Made by a program: the position numbers and the translations under genes
Notes under the pieces: generated by a model
What the model was told of the DNA's origin: nothing
The model's database searches: none
The model's input: the letters and a program-made list of their open reading frames with translations, nothing else
DNA from: a bacterium
Lineage (GTDB): Bacteria; Cyanobacteriota; Vampirovibrionia; Obscuribacterales; Obscuribacteraceae
Length of the DNA: 26,949 bases
Direction of reading: 5' to 3'
Assembly: GCA_030431355.1 (NCBI GenBank)
Contig: JAUIJG010000009.1
Location: 1 to 26,949 of the forward strand
In this document: positions 1-7,938 of the stretch, piece by piece
How positions within the stretch are numbered: position 1 is the stretch's first letter
How the letters are laid out: every line of letters begins with the position of its first letter

Positions 1-66
1 GCGCTCAACCATCTTCACTGCACTATCAATAAATTCCTGGCTATACTTTTGCTTCTTTTTCTTCAT
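1..66 (-). CDS. IS3-family transposase OrfA, N-terminal fragment (cut by window edge)
   Basis: The reverse strand reads ATG at 66-64 followed by 22 open codons that run off the window. The peptide begins MKKKKQKYSQEF and continues IDSAVKMVER. This matches the usual start of the helix-turn-helix OrfA subunit of IS3-family transposases (lysine-rich, then [YF]S-x-E-F-x-x-x-A-V-x-[LM]-V). OrfA normally binds the element's terminal repeats and is joined to the OrfB catalytic subunit by frameshifting; neither the rest of OrfA nor OrfB is visible here. A good ribosome binding site (GGAAGGAG) lies about 8 nt upstream. Only 22 residues are seen, so the family call rests on pattern alone. Confidence 0.65.
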   Translation of the reverse strand, partial: MKKKKQKYSQEFIDSAVKMVER

Positions 67-89
67 TTGAAGACTCCTTCCTTTTTCTA

Positions 90-150
90 TTTTAGTTGGA
101 GGCTTCGTACAAATCAAAGTGTCTATTTTCTGGGGGTCGGGTCAGTGTTT
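90..150 (-). mobile_element. Probable terminal region of an IS3-family element
   Basis: Between the transposase start and the neighbouring gene, the reverse strand reads CACTGACCCGACCCCCAG followed by AAAATAGACAC. This resembles IS3-family terminal repeats of the form TGAACTGACCCC...AGTTAGACA. The exact tip cannot be fixed because the opposite end lies outside the window; it is probably near 145-150. No target-site duplication could be checked. Confidence 0.4.
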
Positions 151-186
151 TGTAGTCCAACTAAAATCGGCTAGACGACTACAAAA
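148..186. repeat. 10-bp perfect inverted repeat, possible terminator of the 179-571 gene
   Basis: TTTTGTAGTC at 148-157 and GACTACAAAA at 177-186 are exact inverted copies separated by 19 bases. The second arm contains the TAG stop of the reverse-strand gene at 179-571, so the transcript would form a stem-loop directly at its 3' end. The stem is A/T-rich and is not followed by a clear U run, so termination is uncertain. A second perfect 11-bp inverted repeat (TTTTAGTTGGA 90-100, TCCAACTAAAA 156-166) overlaps it and could compete for pairing. Confidence 0.45.
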
Positions 187-571
187 TGACAAACATGCAA
201 CTATACAAGTCAGCTAGTGCATCCACTCGCGCATTGAATTCCTCTTTGCTAATTTCCAAGTCATTTGCCGACAAATACTCTGTCAAACTTTTGAAATGCT
301 TCACAAGAACTTCTTTTGACTTCTGTCCACTAATTCTAAATTCAGAACAATGTCCAAATTCAGCACAATATCTTGAAACCTTCGAGCTAAATAATAGAAA
401 GCAAGCTCTTTGAGTCATTTTTAGATAAGTCATTTTTAGATAAGCCAATTTCAATGCTTCATCAGAGAGCGTGGAATAATTTGGCACCTCAGTTTTCAAA
501 TCATTTGCATAAGCCGATAGGCAGCAGCCCACTGCTAAAATCAAAGAAAATAAGAGAGCTAAAGCGTTCAT
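179..571 (-). CDS. Small secreted hypothetical protein with a fresh in-frame duplication
   Basis: This is a 130-aa protein of no recognised family. It starts with a clear signal peptide: hydrophobic residues 3-17, then CCLSAYA and probable cleavage before N-D (about residue 23). The mature part is helical-looking and contains four cysteines (in RAC, RYC, GHC and YSC), which could form disulfides outside the cytoplasm. Residues about 43-53 contain a doubled YLKMT, caused by a perfect 15-bp tandem duplication at 414-443. The gene ends inside an inverted repeat next to an insertion-sequence end, so its C-terminus may have been altered by that insertion. It is divergent from the peptidase gene at 769. 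Confidence 0.6.
   Translation of the reverse strand: MNALALLFSLILAVGCCLSAYANDLKTEVPNYSTLSDEALKLAYLKMTYLKMTQRACFLLFSSKVSRYCAEFGHCSEFRISGQKSKEVLVKHFKSLTEYLSANDLEISKEEFNARVDALADLYSCMFVIL
414..443. repeat. Perfect 15-bp tandem duplication inside a coding region
   Basis: The unit GTCATTTTTAGATAA occurs twice back to back (414-428 and 429-443) with no mismatch. It keeps the reading frame of the reverse-strand gene and duplicates five residues. Perfect identity suggests a recent slippage event. Confidence 0.9.
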
Positions 572-717
572 TCGCAGTCTCGTTCGAATAATCCAATTCT
601 ATCTCTAAAAAGCGAACTCCGCTCAAAGACGATTTTGCTGACAGAGACTTTCTCGCCATCTCGTCTCCTATAAGAAAGCCAAATGCAATTATGCCTGCAG
701 ATCACAACAAGCTCAGG

Positions 718-746
718 TTGTTAATTCAGAAACAGCTATTTATAAT
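718..746 (+). promoter_or_regulatory. Sigma70-type promoter for the C39-like peptidase gene
   Basis: TTGTTA at 718-723 (4 of 6 matches to TTGACA), a 17-bp spacer and a perfect TATAAT at 741-746 form a strong housekeeping-type promoter. Transcription would begin near 753, about 16 nt before the ATG at 769. The leader is short and carries no clear Shine-Dalgarno sequence. Confidence 0.7.
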
Positions 747-768
747 ATGAGCTTCTGCGGCTAGAAGT

Positions 769-1785
769 ATGTCCAAACCATTCAAATCTTCCAAATACCC
801 TAATTTAGTGAGCCTGAGTCTGTCATTGGCGCTCTTTTTGTTGTTGCCTTTAGGATCAACCGCCTCTCCCACCCACGACAAAATTAAGAACCTGTACAAA
901 AACAAGAACTACCACCAGGCAGTCAAAGAAATAGATAGAGTAGAAAGCCCGGACCAGCTATTGCACTACTACAAAGCTCTATGCCTCCAAGCAACTGGCA
1001 GAGTATCTGCGGCAAAACTCGAATATGATTGGGTCATGAAAAATGCATCCAGCGCAACTTTAAGAAGCCACGCAGAGAAAGGACTTGCTCAACTTGGTGG
1101 CATCAAAAGCAAAGAGGCTCCAGCAGAATCTACTTCCACCAATAAGAAATCCTTCGACGCAAGCAGGTTGGACCCCCGAACTTTCTTCTTTACCCAACTC
1201 TACGATCCAAAGTATAACCACAACGCTCCAAAGTACACAAAACAATGCGGACCAACCTGCCTGGCAATGGTCTTCAAAAGATTCGGAAAACTGCCACCTG
1301 GAGCAAAGTCATTCGCGCCCCAGGAGCTAATCAAAGCCACTAGACTTTTGATGACCGGCAAATCGCAGGATCGAGGCACCTACCCAAAAGAAGTTAAAGC
1401 CGCTGCAGAAAAGATGGACTTTCATGGCGAGTATCTAGATGGCGTGAAAGACGTAGCCAGGGCTCTTGACACGGGCTCTATGGTGGTTATGGCAGGATGC
1501 CCGTTTCCGAATTCTTACGGCTATCGCGTCGGCTACACTCCATTTCGCAATGGCCACTTCGTTCTGTTGGTTTGCCGCAAAGCCGGTCAGTTTATTTGCA
1601 ATGATCCGGCTTACAGCAATGGACCTATAGCCCTTTCCTCTGGTGAGGTAAAAGAGTACACGACCTACCATTCGACACGAAAAGAGAACTATCTTGCTCT
1701 CAGACCTATGACAGAAGAAGAGATCAAAGAGAAAAGAGAGAAAAAGAAAGAATCCAAAACGAAGCAATCCAAAGAGAAGAAATGA
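769..1785 (+). CDS. Exported C39-like cysteine peptidase with short TPR-like N-terminal region
   Basis: This 338-aa protein begins with a signal peptide (hydrophobic residues 13-27, then GSTAS). Residues about 35-110 look like one or two TPR-type helical hairpins. Residues about 140-312 match the papain-like C39/C39_2 fold: QCGPTC with predicted nucleophile C160, then NGHFVLLV with H263, then ICNDPAY with D279, in the family's Cys-His-Asp order and spacing. The C-terminal 24 residues are almost all Lys/Glu. C39 domains classically cleave double-glycine leaders next to ABC exporters, but no transporter is fused or adjacent, so the substrate is unknown. A strong promoter precedes the gene. A catalytically active exported peptidase is likely; cell-wall or peptide substrates are both possible. 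Confidence 0.75.
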   Translation: MSKPFKSSKYPNLVSLSLSLALFLLLPLGSTASPTHDKIKNLYKNKNYHQAVKEIDRVESPDQLLHYYKALCLQATGRVSAAKLEYDWVMKNASSATLRSHAEKGLAQLGGIKSKEAPAESTSTNKKSFDASRLDPRTFFFTQLYDPKYNHNAPKYTKQCGPTCLAMVFKRFGKLPPGAKSFAPQELIKATRLLMTGKSQDRGTYPKEVKAAAEKMDFHGEYLDGVKDVARALDTGSMVVMAGCPFPNSYGYRVGYTPFRNGHFVLLVCRKAGQFICNDPAYSNGPIALSSGEVKEYTTYHSTRKENYLALRPMTEEEIKEKREKKKESKTKQSKEKK

Positions 1786-1843
1786 CTATCGGTATTTAGA
1801 ACTTATTCGGGAGTAAGTAGTCCAACTCACCTCTGGTGGCAGC

Positions 1844-2299
1844 ATGCAAATCGTAGAACTAATAAACAAAGACCTACACTCCAAAGAATGGCTCGATGTG
1901 TTAAATTACACCGACGAAGAACCGACACACCAGGAGATTGGCCAAAGCTGGGAAATTTACCTTTTTAAAAAGTCTGGACTCGAAGTTAGATACAGCGAGA
2001 ATGACAAATTCGAAGGCATTCGAGAAATCTGGGTATACGGAAATCACTATGATGACATTGGAGCATTTAAGGGAGAAGTTATTGCTGGTTTAACGACCAA
2101 AGACAACCGAGCCAAGATCAAAGATCAATTTGTCCGACTCAAAGAATTTGAAGAGGAGGAGTCCGCTAATCACTTTTGCAGCAAGCTGAAAAAGCCGCTC
2201 ATTTCAGATACTTACTCATCCAGTATGTGCAGCCTGACTTTCTACTTTCTAGAGCACAACCATAAAGGAACACCAGTGTATATTTGCGCTTACTGCTAA
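1844..2299 (+). CDS. Hypothetical protein, possibly immunity-like
   Basis: This 151-aa cytoplasmic protein has no signal peptide or membrane segment. Two features recall small immunity-type proteins found near SUKH genes: an acidic helical N-terminus, and a central F-K-G-x-V-I-A-G-L stretch followed by a K-D-N-R-A-K-I-K helix, similar to the F-x-G-x-L-P-x-G-L / regulatory-helix pattern. The similarity is weak and is my inference. The C-terminus is cysteine-containing (ICAYC). A GGTGG motif lies about 5 nt before the ATG. The gene is convergent with the SUKH gene at 2405-3013 and lies 58 nt behind the peptidase gene. Its base composition is clearly A+T-rich (line 2041-2100 is 22 G+C of 60). 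Confidence 0.55.
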   Translation: MQIVELINKDLHSKEWLDVLNYTDEEPTHQEIGQSWEIYLFKKSGLEVRYSENDKFEGIREIWVYGNHYDDIGAFKGEVIAGLTTKDNRAKIKDQFVRLKEFEEEESANHFCSKLKKPLISDTYSSSMCSLTFYFLEHNHKGTPVYICAYC

Positions 2300-2404
2300 C
2301 ATAGAACACCGACAGATTGTAGGTTACACTTCAGAAAACAAATTAGCATCGAATCCGGCAGAATTGTCCCTTACAAGACTATAGTAGACAGCTAAATCTA
2401 AAGA

Positions 2405-3013
2405 CTAAAACCAGCCTTCGCATTTAGAAAGAGGAACAATCTGCTCAAGAAATCCTGTGAACGAATTAGAAATTTTGGTTAGCTTCACCCTTCGCCAATC
2501 ATCTAAATTTCTAGTCCTTTCATTGCTTCCTTCTCCAGCCACATCATCCCAAATGTAGACTGACCCGCTATCAGAATTTAAATCCAAAACGATCTGATTT
2601 CCTAGTCCATCTCCACCAATAATTAGCAATGAATGGGGAACTTCTTCACCATGTCTCTTGTGAAGGAGACGCTTGACACTAAAAGGTCCGGTACCACCTC
2701 CATAGATCGATCTGAGAGTCACAAACGAACCCGAACTCACTGACTCGTTAGGCTTCTCAATAGCTCGAACAGCTACTAACTGCCCAAAATGAGAGAGCCC
2801 ATATTGTGAGACAAAATGCTTGTAGTCGCTTGGAAGCTCGTAACCCTTAGCTTGCTCGATTTCCAGAATATCTGCTTCTGAGCACTCCCAATAACCCATA
2901 CTGACTACCATTGGACGAAGTCCAAGTCCTTTGAGTCTTACTATCAGGTCATCGGAAATCACACTAACCAGCCTAATAATCTTACTAACTGAAGATATAT
3001 TCCCAGAATACAA
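2405..3013 (-). CDS. SUKH (SMI1/KNR4) domain protein
   Basis: This 202-aa protein matches the SUKH fold from about residue 42. An acidic helix (SEADILEIEQ) is followed by the hallmark G-Y-E-L-P-S-D-Y-K-H-F, then a G-G-G-T-G-P-F loop, the L-I-I-G-G-D-G-L-G-N-Q segment and a V-Y-I-W-D strand. In bacteria these proteins are mostly immunity proteins that bind and block contact-dependent or polymorphic toxins; some are regulatory. No toxin gene is visible beside it, so this would be an orphan immunity gene or a remnant. The annotated ATG adds about 40 residues before the domain; the ATG giving MVVSMGYWE would be a tighter start. Confidence 0.75.
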   Translation of the reverse strand: MYSGNISSVSKIIRLVSVISDDLIVRLKGLGLRPMVVSMGYWECSEADILEIEQAKGYELPSDYKHFVSQYGLSHFGQLVAVRAIEKPNESVSSGSFVTLRSIYGGGTGPFSVKRLLHKRHGEEVPHSLLIIGGDGLGNQIVLDLNSDSGSVYIWDDVAGEGSNERTRNLDDWRRVKLTKISNSFTGFLEQIVPLSKCEGWF

Positions 3014-3098
3014 CTTTTAATTAGGACTAGACTCACAAAACACCTGAACTATTGCTTTGTCCTTCGCCGGTGAGTACGCTGAAACCTAGCACCTTGTC

Positions 3099-5027
3099 TC
3101 AAGCGTTATCCGAAACCTCTCGATGAAAGTCCTCTGGCTTGATTTCATCTTGCAATTCATCACCAAACACCTGAGTAAACCTACCATATACATAGGAAGC
3201 AAGCAGGAAGATGATACCAGCAGCGATGAAGGACAGTATTCGCTCCAGGGTATTGTGATTGGCTAAGTCAAAGAACAATAGTTTAGAAGATAGAAGTCCC
3301 AGCATAGATAATCCACTGAGTCGGAAGAACTTCTCCTTCATGAGAAAACCAGCGCAGAGGAAAGTGAATCCCTCGATACCAAGCGCCAGAGACACATAGG
3401 AGGGCGCTACGTTTAACAATACCAGCAGAGTCAAGACTATTGTCGCGGCATAGGCTAATACCCAATGAACCAAGTTTAGAACACTCGCCCTTACCTCTTC
3501 GTCGATACAATGACTAAATCCGAAAACAGAGAACAGTCCGATGGTGGAAAGTGCCATGGGCAATGAGCCCCAATTGTTCAGATTGTATGTTGCGAGTAGC
3601 ACCGATATCGCAAACGGTATCAGAGCGAAAGTAGCGAAATAGTTGGGCTGATCTTCTGCAACTAGAAGACCTGGATGTTCAGCCACTTTCATACTATTGA
3701 TGCGAGCAGCGACAATGCAGTTTGCGACACTTATCAAAACAAAACCAAAGGTCTGCCAGCTCACATCTTTGAAGAACAAGACGATTAACCCGGCAAGTAT
3801 ATTGGCCACAATGTGGTAAATGTACTTGTTGACTCGGCTTTCGCTGATACGATGTTGATAGTATGCAAGAGAGCCAAAGACGGACACGGCAAAGAGCCCT
3901 AGCTGAACATGGCGGAACGCCGCAATTCCATATTCCACTTCACTGAAGTGAAACATGGAGCAGGCAAGCCATATAGGCATGAACAAAACAGCGAGAATCA
4001 TAGAGACCCAGGAAAACGGACGAATGTTGAATTTAGATCCGACCACAGCCAAAAGTGCGATCTGCAGAATATCCACAGCGAGAAACTCTAAGCCGGAAAA
4101 GTGCATGCACTTGGCTGCGTTTATCAGAAATAGTCCCAGCAAAGAGTGCACGATGCTTAACTGTTCTTGTTTGCGGACGGTCAACCAACGAGCTGTCGCG
4201 AGATAAATGATACCTGTAAGAACGAACACTGCTTCACCCACGTGGACAGGCAGGATTAGATTGAGCCATGCCAGACCGGCGGCAAACACTAAACCATTGA
4301 TGCAAGCAAGCACCGTCATGAATCTCTTAGCTTTGTCGGGAATGTCGCTGGAATAGCCAATGCCAGCGCCGAATATCAGCCATAGTATAGACAAGAACGC
4401 AGCAGAGATTCCGGCTACTCCCAGGGTTAGATGTGAACCAAGGCAAGAGAAGTGGCCGATGTAGCAGGAAGCAAGAGCAAATGCTAGCAAAGCTCGCCAG
4501 CCCTGCCTATTACCAAGAACAGAAGCGGCTAAAGCAATAATAACAAAAGAGATATCTGAAATCAGAGAAGGTCCGTTCATTATGATGGTTGCGGACGCCA
4601 GGCTGAACGAATAGATTGCCATCAATTGAGATCGTGCCCGCAACGCGCTCCACAAGGAGCCAAGCGCCACAACACTGAGGAGAAGCGTTTCAAGCGGAAG
4701 CGAGTGTATCAGCTTCACATCCTGAATATAGTAGGCAGCATAAGTGGTGAAATAAGCCAGTGACCAGCCACCAGCCGTGAGGCCATGACCGTACCACTGT
4801 TCTTTCTCCTTGACGGACATTCGCTTACCCAAAAGAAGCAAAATCATCGATACCGCCATTCCTATAGTCAACTTGAACAATGGCATGAGAAGAGGATTTG
4901 TACTGAGTTGAATGGAGTAAGTTATCAGAAAAACTATTCCGAATACTAGAGTTACTATTCCCAGTCTGTGCAGCCAATAGAGCCCAATTCTAGACTCAAG
5001 ATTGGCGATGTTCTTGTCATTTTGCAT
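3099..5027 (-). CDS. DUF2339 family polytopic membrane protein
   Basis: This protein of about 642 aa is almost entirely hydrophobic segments (roughly 16-18). It begins with the DUF2339 signature, E-S-R-I-G-L-Y-W-L-H-R-L-G-I followed directly by the first membrane helix and then W-Y-G-H-G-L-T-A-G-G-W-S-L-A-Y. Many family members carry a cytoplasmic coiled coil before this motif; here it is nearly absent, so this is a short-headed member. Function of the family is unknown. I chose ATG at 5027-5025 because a GGGGG tract lies about 10 nt upstream; the in-frame TTG at 5036 would sit on top of that site. The last 25 residues are a charged cytoplasmic tail. Confidence 0.8.
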   Translation of the reverse strand: MQNDKNIANLESRIGLYWLHRLGIVTLVFGIVFLITYSIQLSTNPLLMPLFKLTIGMAVSMILLLLGKRMSVKEKEQWYGHGLTAGGWSLAYFTTYAAYYIQDVKLIHSLPLETLLLSVVALGSLWSALRARSQLMAIYSFSLASATIIMNGPSLISDISFVIIALAASVLGNRQGWRALLAFALASCYIGHFSCLGSHLTLGVAGISAAFLSILWLIFGAGIGYSSDIPDKAKRFMTVLACINGLVFAAGLAWLNLILPVHVGEAVFVLTGIIYLATARWLTVRKQEQLSIVHSLLGLFLINAAKCMHFSGLEFLAVDILQIALLAVVGSKFNIRPFSWVSMILAVLFMPIWLACSMFHFSEVEYGIAAFRHVQLGLFAVSVFGSLAYYQHRISESRVNKYIYHIVANILAGLIVLFFKDVSWQTFGFVLISVANCIVAARINSMKVAEHPGLLVAEDQPNYFATFALIPFAISVLLATYNLNNWGSLPMALSTIGLFSVFGFSHCIDEEVRASVLNLVHWVLAYAATIVLTLLVLLNVAPSYVSLALGIEGFTFLCAGFLMKEKFFRLSGLSMLGLLSSKLLFFDLANHNTLERILSFIAAGIIFLLASYVYGRFTQVFGDELQDEIKPEDFHREVSDNA

Positions 5028-5248
5028 GGCGTTCAATCCCCCGTGATACTAAAAGCGTATCTTCACGGAAGCAGAGTTCGGCTCATCGACAAACAGTTCT
5101 TTCAGTGTTTCCCCAAGTCTTTGAAAACACAAAGTTCCAAAATTGAACTACTTGGACCAACACTAAAGACTCTGTCCAAACTCTAGACGAAGTCAATCGC
5201 ACATACGACCACGCATTAGAGAAAAACACATCTATGTAGGTCTCTGAC

Positions 5249-5446
5249 TTAATCTGCTTTTTCTGGCAGCTCCAAAGGCAATTTCAAATAGTATTCGCCT
5301 TCTGCTTTGCACAATATTTCTTTATCAATACAAGAAGAGAACAACGGATCGACAAAAATTCCAGATTCCAATTTTCTCGCTTCAATTAGCCCGCCTCCTT
5401 GTTCATCAATTATCTGAGCATTCAGCAAAGGGAACTTTTGACCCAC
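5249..5446 (-). CDS. Possible small hypothetical protein
   Basis: This is a 65-aa reading frame opening with GTG at 5446-5444, with AGGGG about 9 nt upstream and an in-frame TGA six codons before. The sequence (K-F-P-L-L-N-A-Q-I-I-D-E-Q then alternating polar and hydrophobic residues, two cysteines, acidic end) looks protein-like, and no overlapping frame is more convincing. It could be a genuine small gene or the tail of a decayed one. No family recognised. It lies between the DUF2339 gene and the kinase in a gene-poor stretch. Confidence 0.35.
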   Translation of the reverse strand: MGQKFPLLNAQIIDEQGGGLIEARKLESGIFVDPLFSSCIDKEILCKAEGEYYLKLPLELPEKAD

Positions 5447-5740
5447 CTGCCAATCCCCTGCTCAGATCCATTTCCAAATCACCTTCCAGCTTCTACCGCA
5501 ACTCTATCGCTACCATGCACCACCCACAGTGCCCAATCCCAAGGAGCACCTCCCCAGTTCCCAAACAACCGGGTTTATCCTTCCTAAATTTACCGGCCTA
5601 CATTTACCGGACCCACAACAGGACGAAACAAAGTCACAGATTAAACTTACAGTCTCAGCCCTTGTCCAGTCCCCACAATCCGGATATCTATGAGAGAATC
5701 GATCTCAGGTACCTTTACCCCTACCTGGCATTGATCGCTG
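5447..5740. other. Gene-free interval upstream of the Ser/Thr kinase
   Basis: No convincing gene on either strand; the open frames here are low-complexity and lack start signals. The interval holds a 14-bp imperfect tandem repeat at 5583-5610. A weak promoter-like pair also lies here: TTGTCC at 5662-5667, a 17-bp spacer and TATCTA at 5685-5690. The kinase start at 5741 has no clear ribosome binding site. Confidence 0.5.
5583..5610. repeat. 14-bp tandem repeat (13 of 14 identical), possible operator
   Basis: CCTAAATTTACCGG (5583-5596) is followed immediately by CCTACATTTACCGG (5597-5610). Direct repeats of this size upstream of a gene are often binding sites for a regulator that contacts DNA as a tandem dimer. 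Here the gene is the kinase at 5741; the role is inference. Confidence 0.45.
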
Positions 5741-7360
5741 ATGTCCCAAAATCACAACCCTGAAATCAGAGCCCAAGGTTCTGGTGATTACCGTCGTGGA
5801 GAAGATCCAATCCCGAACGGTGAGAGCCAGCCAGATAGCGGTGCCCGGGGGAGTGCGACAAAGCTCAAATTCAACACCTATCCCGGGATTACCTCGGGTG
5901 GTCGCTCCATAAACAAGATCATGAGCGCCGAGTCAACCATCCAGAAGATGCAGGAGTTTCACGGCGAAAACAGCATATACGAAGACCGTGCCATTGTTCT
6001 TCCCGGCGAAGACCACGCTATTTCCTCCATGCACATGGAGCCCAGTTTATACAAAGACCCGGCCGGCTTTGAAGCCCTCTATGAGAGTTACAGCAAAGCC
6101 AATCCATTTATGTCGGTAAACGAGCTTAAGCAGACCCACGCGGAGCTGAAGCAACGCTCCAGCCCGGACAATGAAAACGATCTTCTTACTAGATACGAGG
6201 AACTATCTTCCCAAAAGGCAAAAGAGGCAAAAGCTGACCCGCTTGTGGGCAGCATCCTCGCCGAGAAATTCCAGATAACCGGACTGGTGGGCACCGGAGC
6301 AAACGCGACAGTATATAAGGCAAAGCAGCTTTCGAACGGAAAGATCGTGGCGGTAAAAACAATCCGCAACAGGGGTATCGAAGACATCTGGCGATTCAAA
6401 CTCGAAATCGAAAGTATGCGCCAAATGGACCACGACAATCTGGTCCGTTTTGTGGACTGCATCATCCAGGACAAAGGCAGAATTTACCTGGTCATGGAGC
6501 TAGTCCAGGGAATAAGCTTGCACGAAGTACTGAAGTTGCATGGTCCTATCACCGACGAAGAGACAATCTGCTCGATACTGATTCAGGTCTGCGACGCACT
6601 GGCCCACGCCCACAGCAAAAAAATCATCCACCGGGATTTGAAGACAGGCAATATTGTACTTTCAAAAGATAAAGCCGGTCCTCTTTCGGTCAAAGTGCTG
6701 GATTTCGGCCTGGCGAAGCACAAAAACGAAACTGCGGCAAACATCACTATGCACGGTCAGACCCTTGGCTCTCCTCTCTACATGAGCCCCGAACAATGCA
6801 GAGGAGAGGAGCCCACGGTTCAATCAGACATTTACAGCCTGGGCATCCTCGCCTACGAAATGATGACAGGAATTGTGCCTTTCATCGGGGAGAATATCGC
6901 CGAGATTATGGAAGCTCACTGCGACCCTAAAATCAAGCATATTCCCCTTGCTCAAATTTGCCCTGACTTAAGAGGCGTGGATCACCTGGAGAGGATTATT
7001 TCAAAATCCCTGGCGACAAATCCTGCCAAAAGATTCAGAAGAGTCACCAGGCTGAAGCAAGCCCTGGAGTTCTGGATAGAAGGAGTCAGGAAAGATGCCT
7101 ACAACGGCGAAGAGCAGCTCAACAAAATCATCAAAGACGATTTGAGCATCTACCAGAATATCAACGACAAACTTAGAAAGTCGCTGGCAGTAACTCTGCA
7201 AATTTTGCCAAACAAAAAAGACCAGCTTGGATTCCATGATGCGACCCTGGTCTTATTCTCGGAAGATTCCGACGGCGCCAAAAAGAAACTCTTGATAGGC
7301 GCCACAATATTCGCGCTGATTCTAGCGGCATTTTTCGCGATCAATATATTGATGCACTAA
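5741..7360 (+). CDS. Membrane-anchored Ser/Thr protein kinase
   Basis: This 539-aa protein has a complete Hanks-type kinase domain at about residues 174-445. It shows the glycine loop GLVGTGANATVYKAK, AVK with ATP-binding K206, HRDLKTGN with catalytic D299 and N304, DFG with D321, and the G-S-P-L-Y-M-S-P-E-Q activation segment ending. Residues 1-170 are polar and probably disordered, with a coiled-coil-like acidic part at 125-165. A single membrane helix (about 517-538) ends the protein, so the kinase is cytoplasmic and tail-anchored with essentially no outer sensor domain. This differs from PknB-type kinases, which carry PASTA domains outside. Substrates are unknown. All catalytic residues are intact. 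Confidence 0.9.
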   Translation: MSQNHNPEIRAQGSGDYRRGEDPIPNGESQPDSGARGSATKLKFNTYPGITSGGRSINKIMSAESTIQKMQEFHGENSIYEDRAIVLPGEDHAISSMHMEPSLYKDPAGFEALYESYSKANPFMSVNELKQTHAELKQRSSPDNENDLLTRYEELSSQKAKEAKADPLVGSILAEKFQITGLVGTGANATVYKAKQLSNGKIVAVKTIRNRGIEDIWRFKLEIESMRQMDHDNLVRFVDCIIQDKGRIYLVMELVQGISLHEVLKLHGPITDEETICSILIQVCDALAHAHSKKIIHRDLKTGNIVLSKDKAGPLSVKVLDFGLAKHKNETAANITMHGQTLGSPLYMSPEQCRGEEPTVQSDIYSLGILAYEMMTGIVPFIGENIAEIMEAHCDPKIKHIPLAQICPDLRGVDHLERIISKSLATNPAKRFRRVTRLKQALEFWIEGVRKDAYNGEEQLNKIIKDDLSIYQNINDKLRKSLAVTLQILPNKKDQLGFHDATLVLFSEDSDGAKKKLLIGATIFALILAAFFAINILMH

Positions 7361-7401
7361 ATCTAGATGCGTTTGTGCGCCATCTCCAAAAGAAGAAAGC
7401 T

Positions 7402-7851
7402 TCAGAAATCCCCGTCTGCCACCTGCAAGCAAGTGAGTCCCTCATCCCTCCACATAGCCACCACCGATGACCGGTCATCGATGGTCAGCCAGGGAACAAA
7501 ACCGTCAGCACGTATGTATCTCAAGATTTCACGTTTGACCACCACATCGGATCGCATATCCCCCCGACGACGCATATAAAGCTCATAGGGATGGAACCAG
7601 AGGTCATGGGAAATCAACCAGTCCATCGTCGTCTCACGCAGGCTATCCGGCCTGCCGCTGGCATAGATAATCGTATTGTTTCCTACCAGCTCGTTTACCA
7701 GGCGAGCCACCGGAGCAATCAGCTTGTCTTTAGCCACCAGGTCCGGGGAGAGAAACTTATTCCAATCTTTAGGGGACCTATTTATATGGCGCCGTCTGTG
7801 ATGGCAGTCCGCAAGGGTGCCATCGATATCCACTATCACACAATCGCTCAT
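7402..7851 (-). CDS. Stand-alone PNKP-type polynucleotide 3'-phosphatase domain (HAD superfamily)
   Basis: This 149-aa protein starts with the HAD motif V-D-I-D-G-T (nucleophile D8, acid/base D10). Further motifs are A-S-G-R at 64-67, the signature Y-M-R-R-R-G-D-M-R-S-D-V-V-V-K at 92-106 and I-D-D-R at 124-127. The R-x-G-D-x-R-x-D-x-x-x-K block is typical of the phosphatase half of T4 polynucleotide kinase-phosphatase and its bacterial relatives. The kinase half with its P-loop is absent, and no neighbouring P-loop kinase is seen. The expected reaction is removal of a 3'-phosphate, or hydrolysis of a small nucleotide phosphate. It is transcribed toward the Ser/Thr kinase gene and away from the APH gene. 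Confidence 0.75.
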   Translation of the reverse strand: MSDCVIVDIDGTLADCHHRRRHINRSPKDWNKFLSPDLVAKDKLIAPVARLVNELVGNNTIIYASGRPDSLRETTMDWLISHDLWFHPYELYMRRRGDMRSDVVVKREILRYIRADGFVPWLTIDDRSSVVAMWRDEGLTCLQVADGDF

Positions 7852-7858
7852 TATAATT

Positions 7859-7880
7859 CCCGGTCTGCTACCGGGCTTTT
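7859..7880. promoter_or_regulatory. Hairpin in the divergent intergenic region
   Basis: CCCGGT (7859-7864) and ACCGGG (7870-7875) form a 6-bp stem with a 5-base loop, followed on the + strand by CTTTT. On the + strand it resembles a short intrinsic terminator. On the reverse strand it lies only seven bases upstream of the phosphatase ATG, and its GGG could be the only Shine-Dalgarno-like bases, so it might limit translation. Confidence 0.4.
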
Positions 7881-7938
7881 AAATACACTGTCAACTACAA
7901 ATGTTCTTCAGTAAGCCAATCTAGTATCATTGCTGGTC

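Noticed and set aside
5515..5763. An 82-codon + strand frame before the kinase
   Set aside because: It is proline/serine/histidine-rich, lacks a ribosome site and overlaps the kinase start in another frame.
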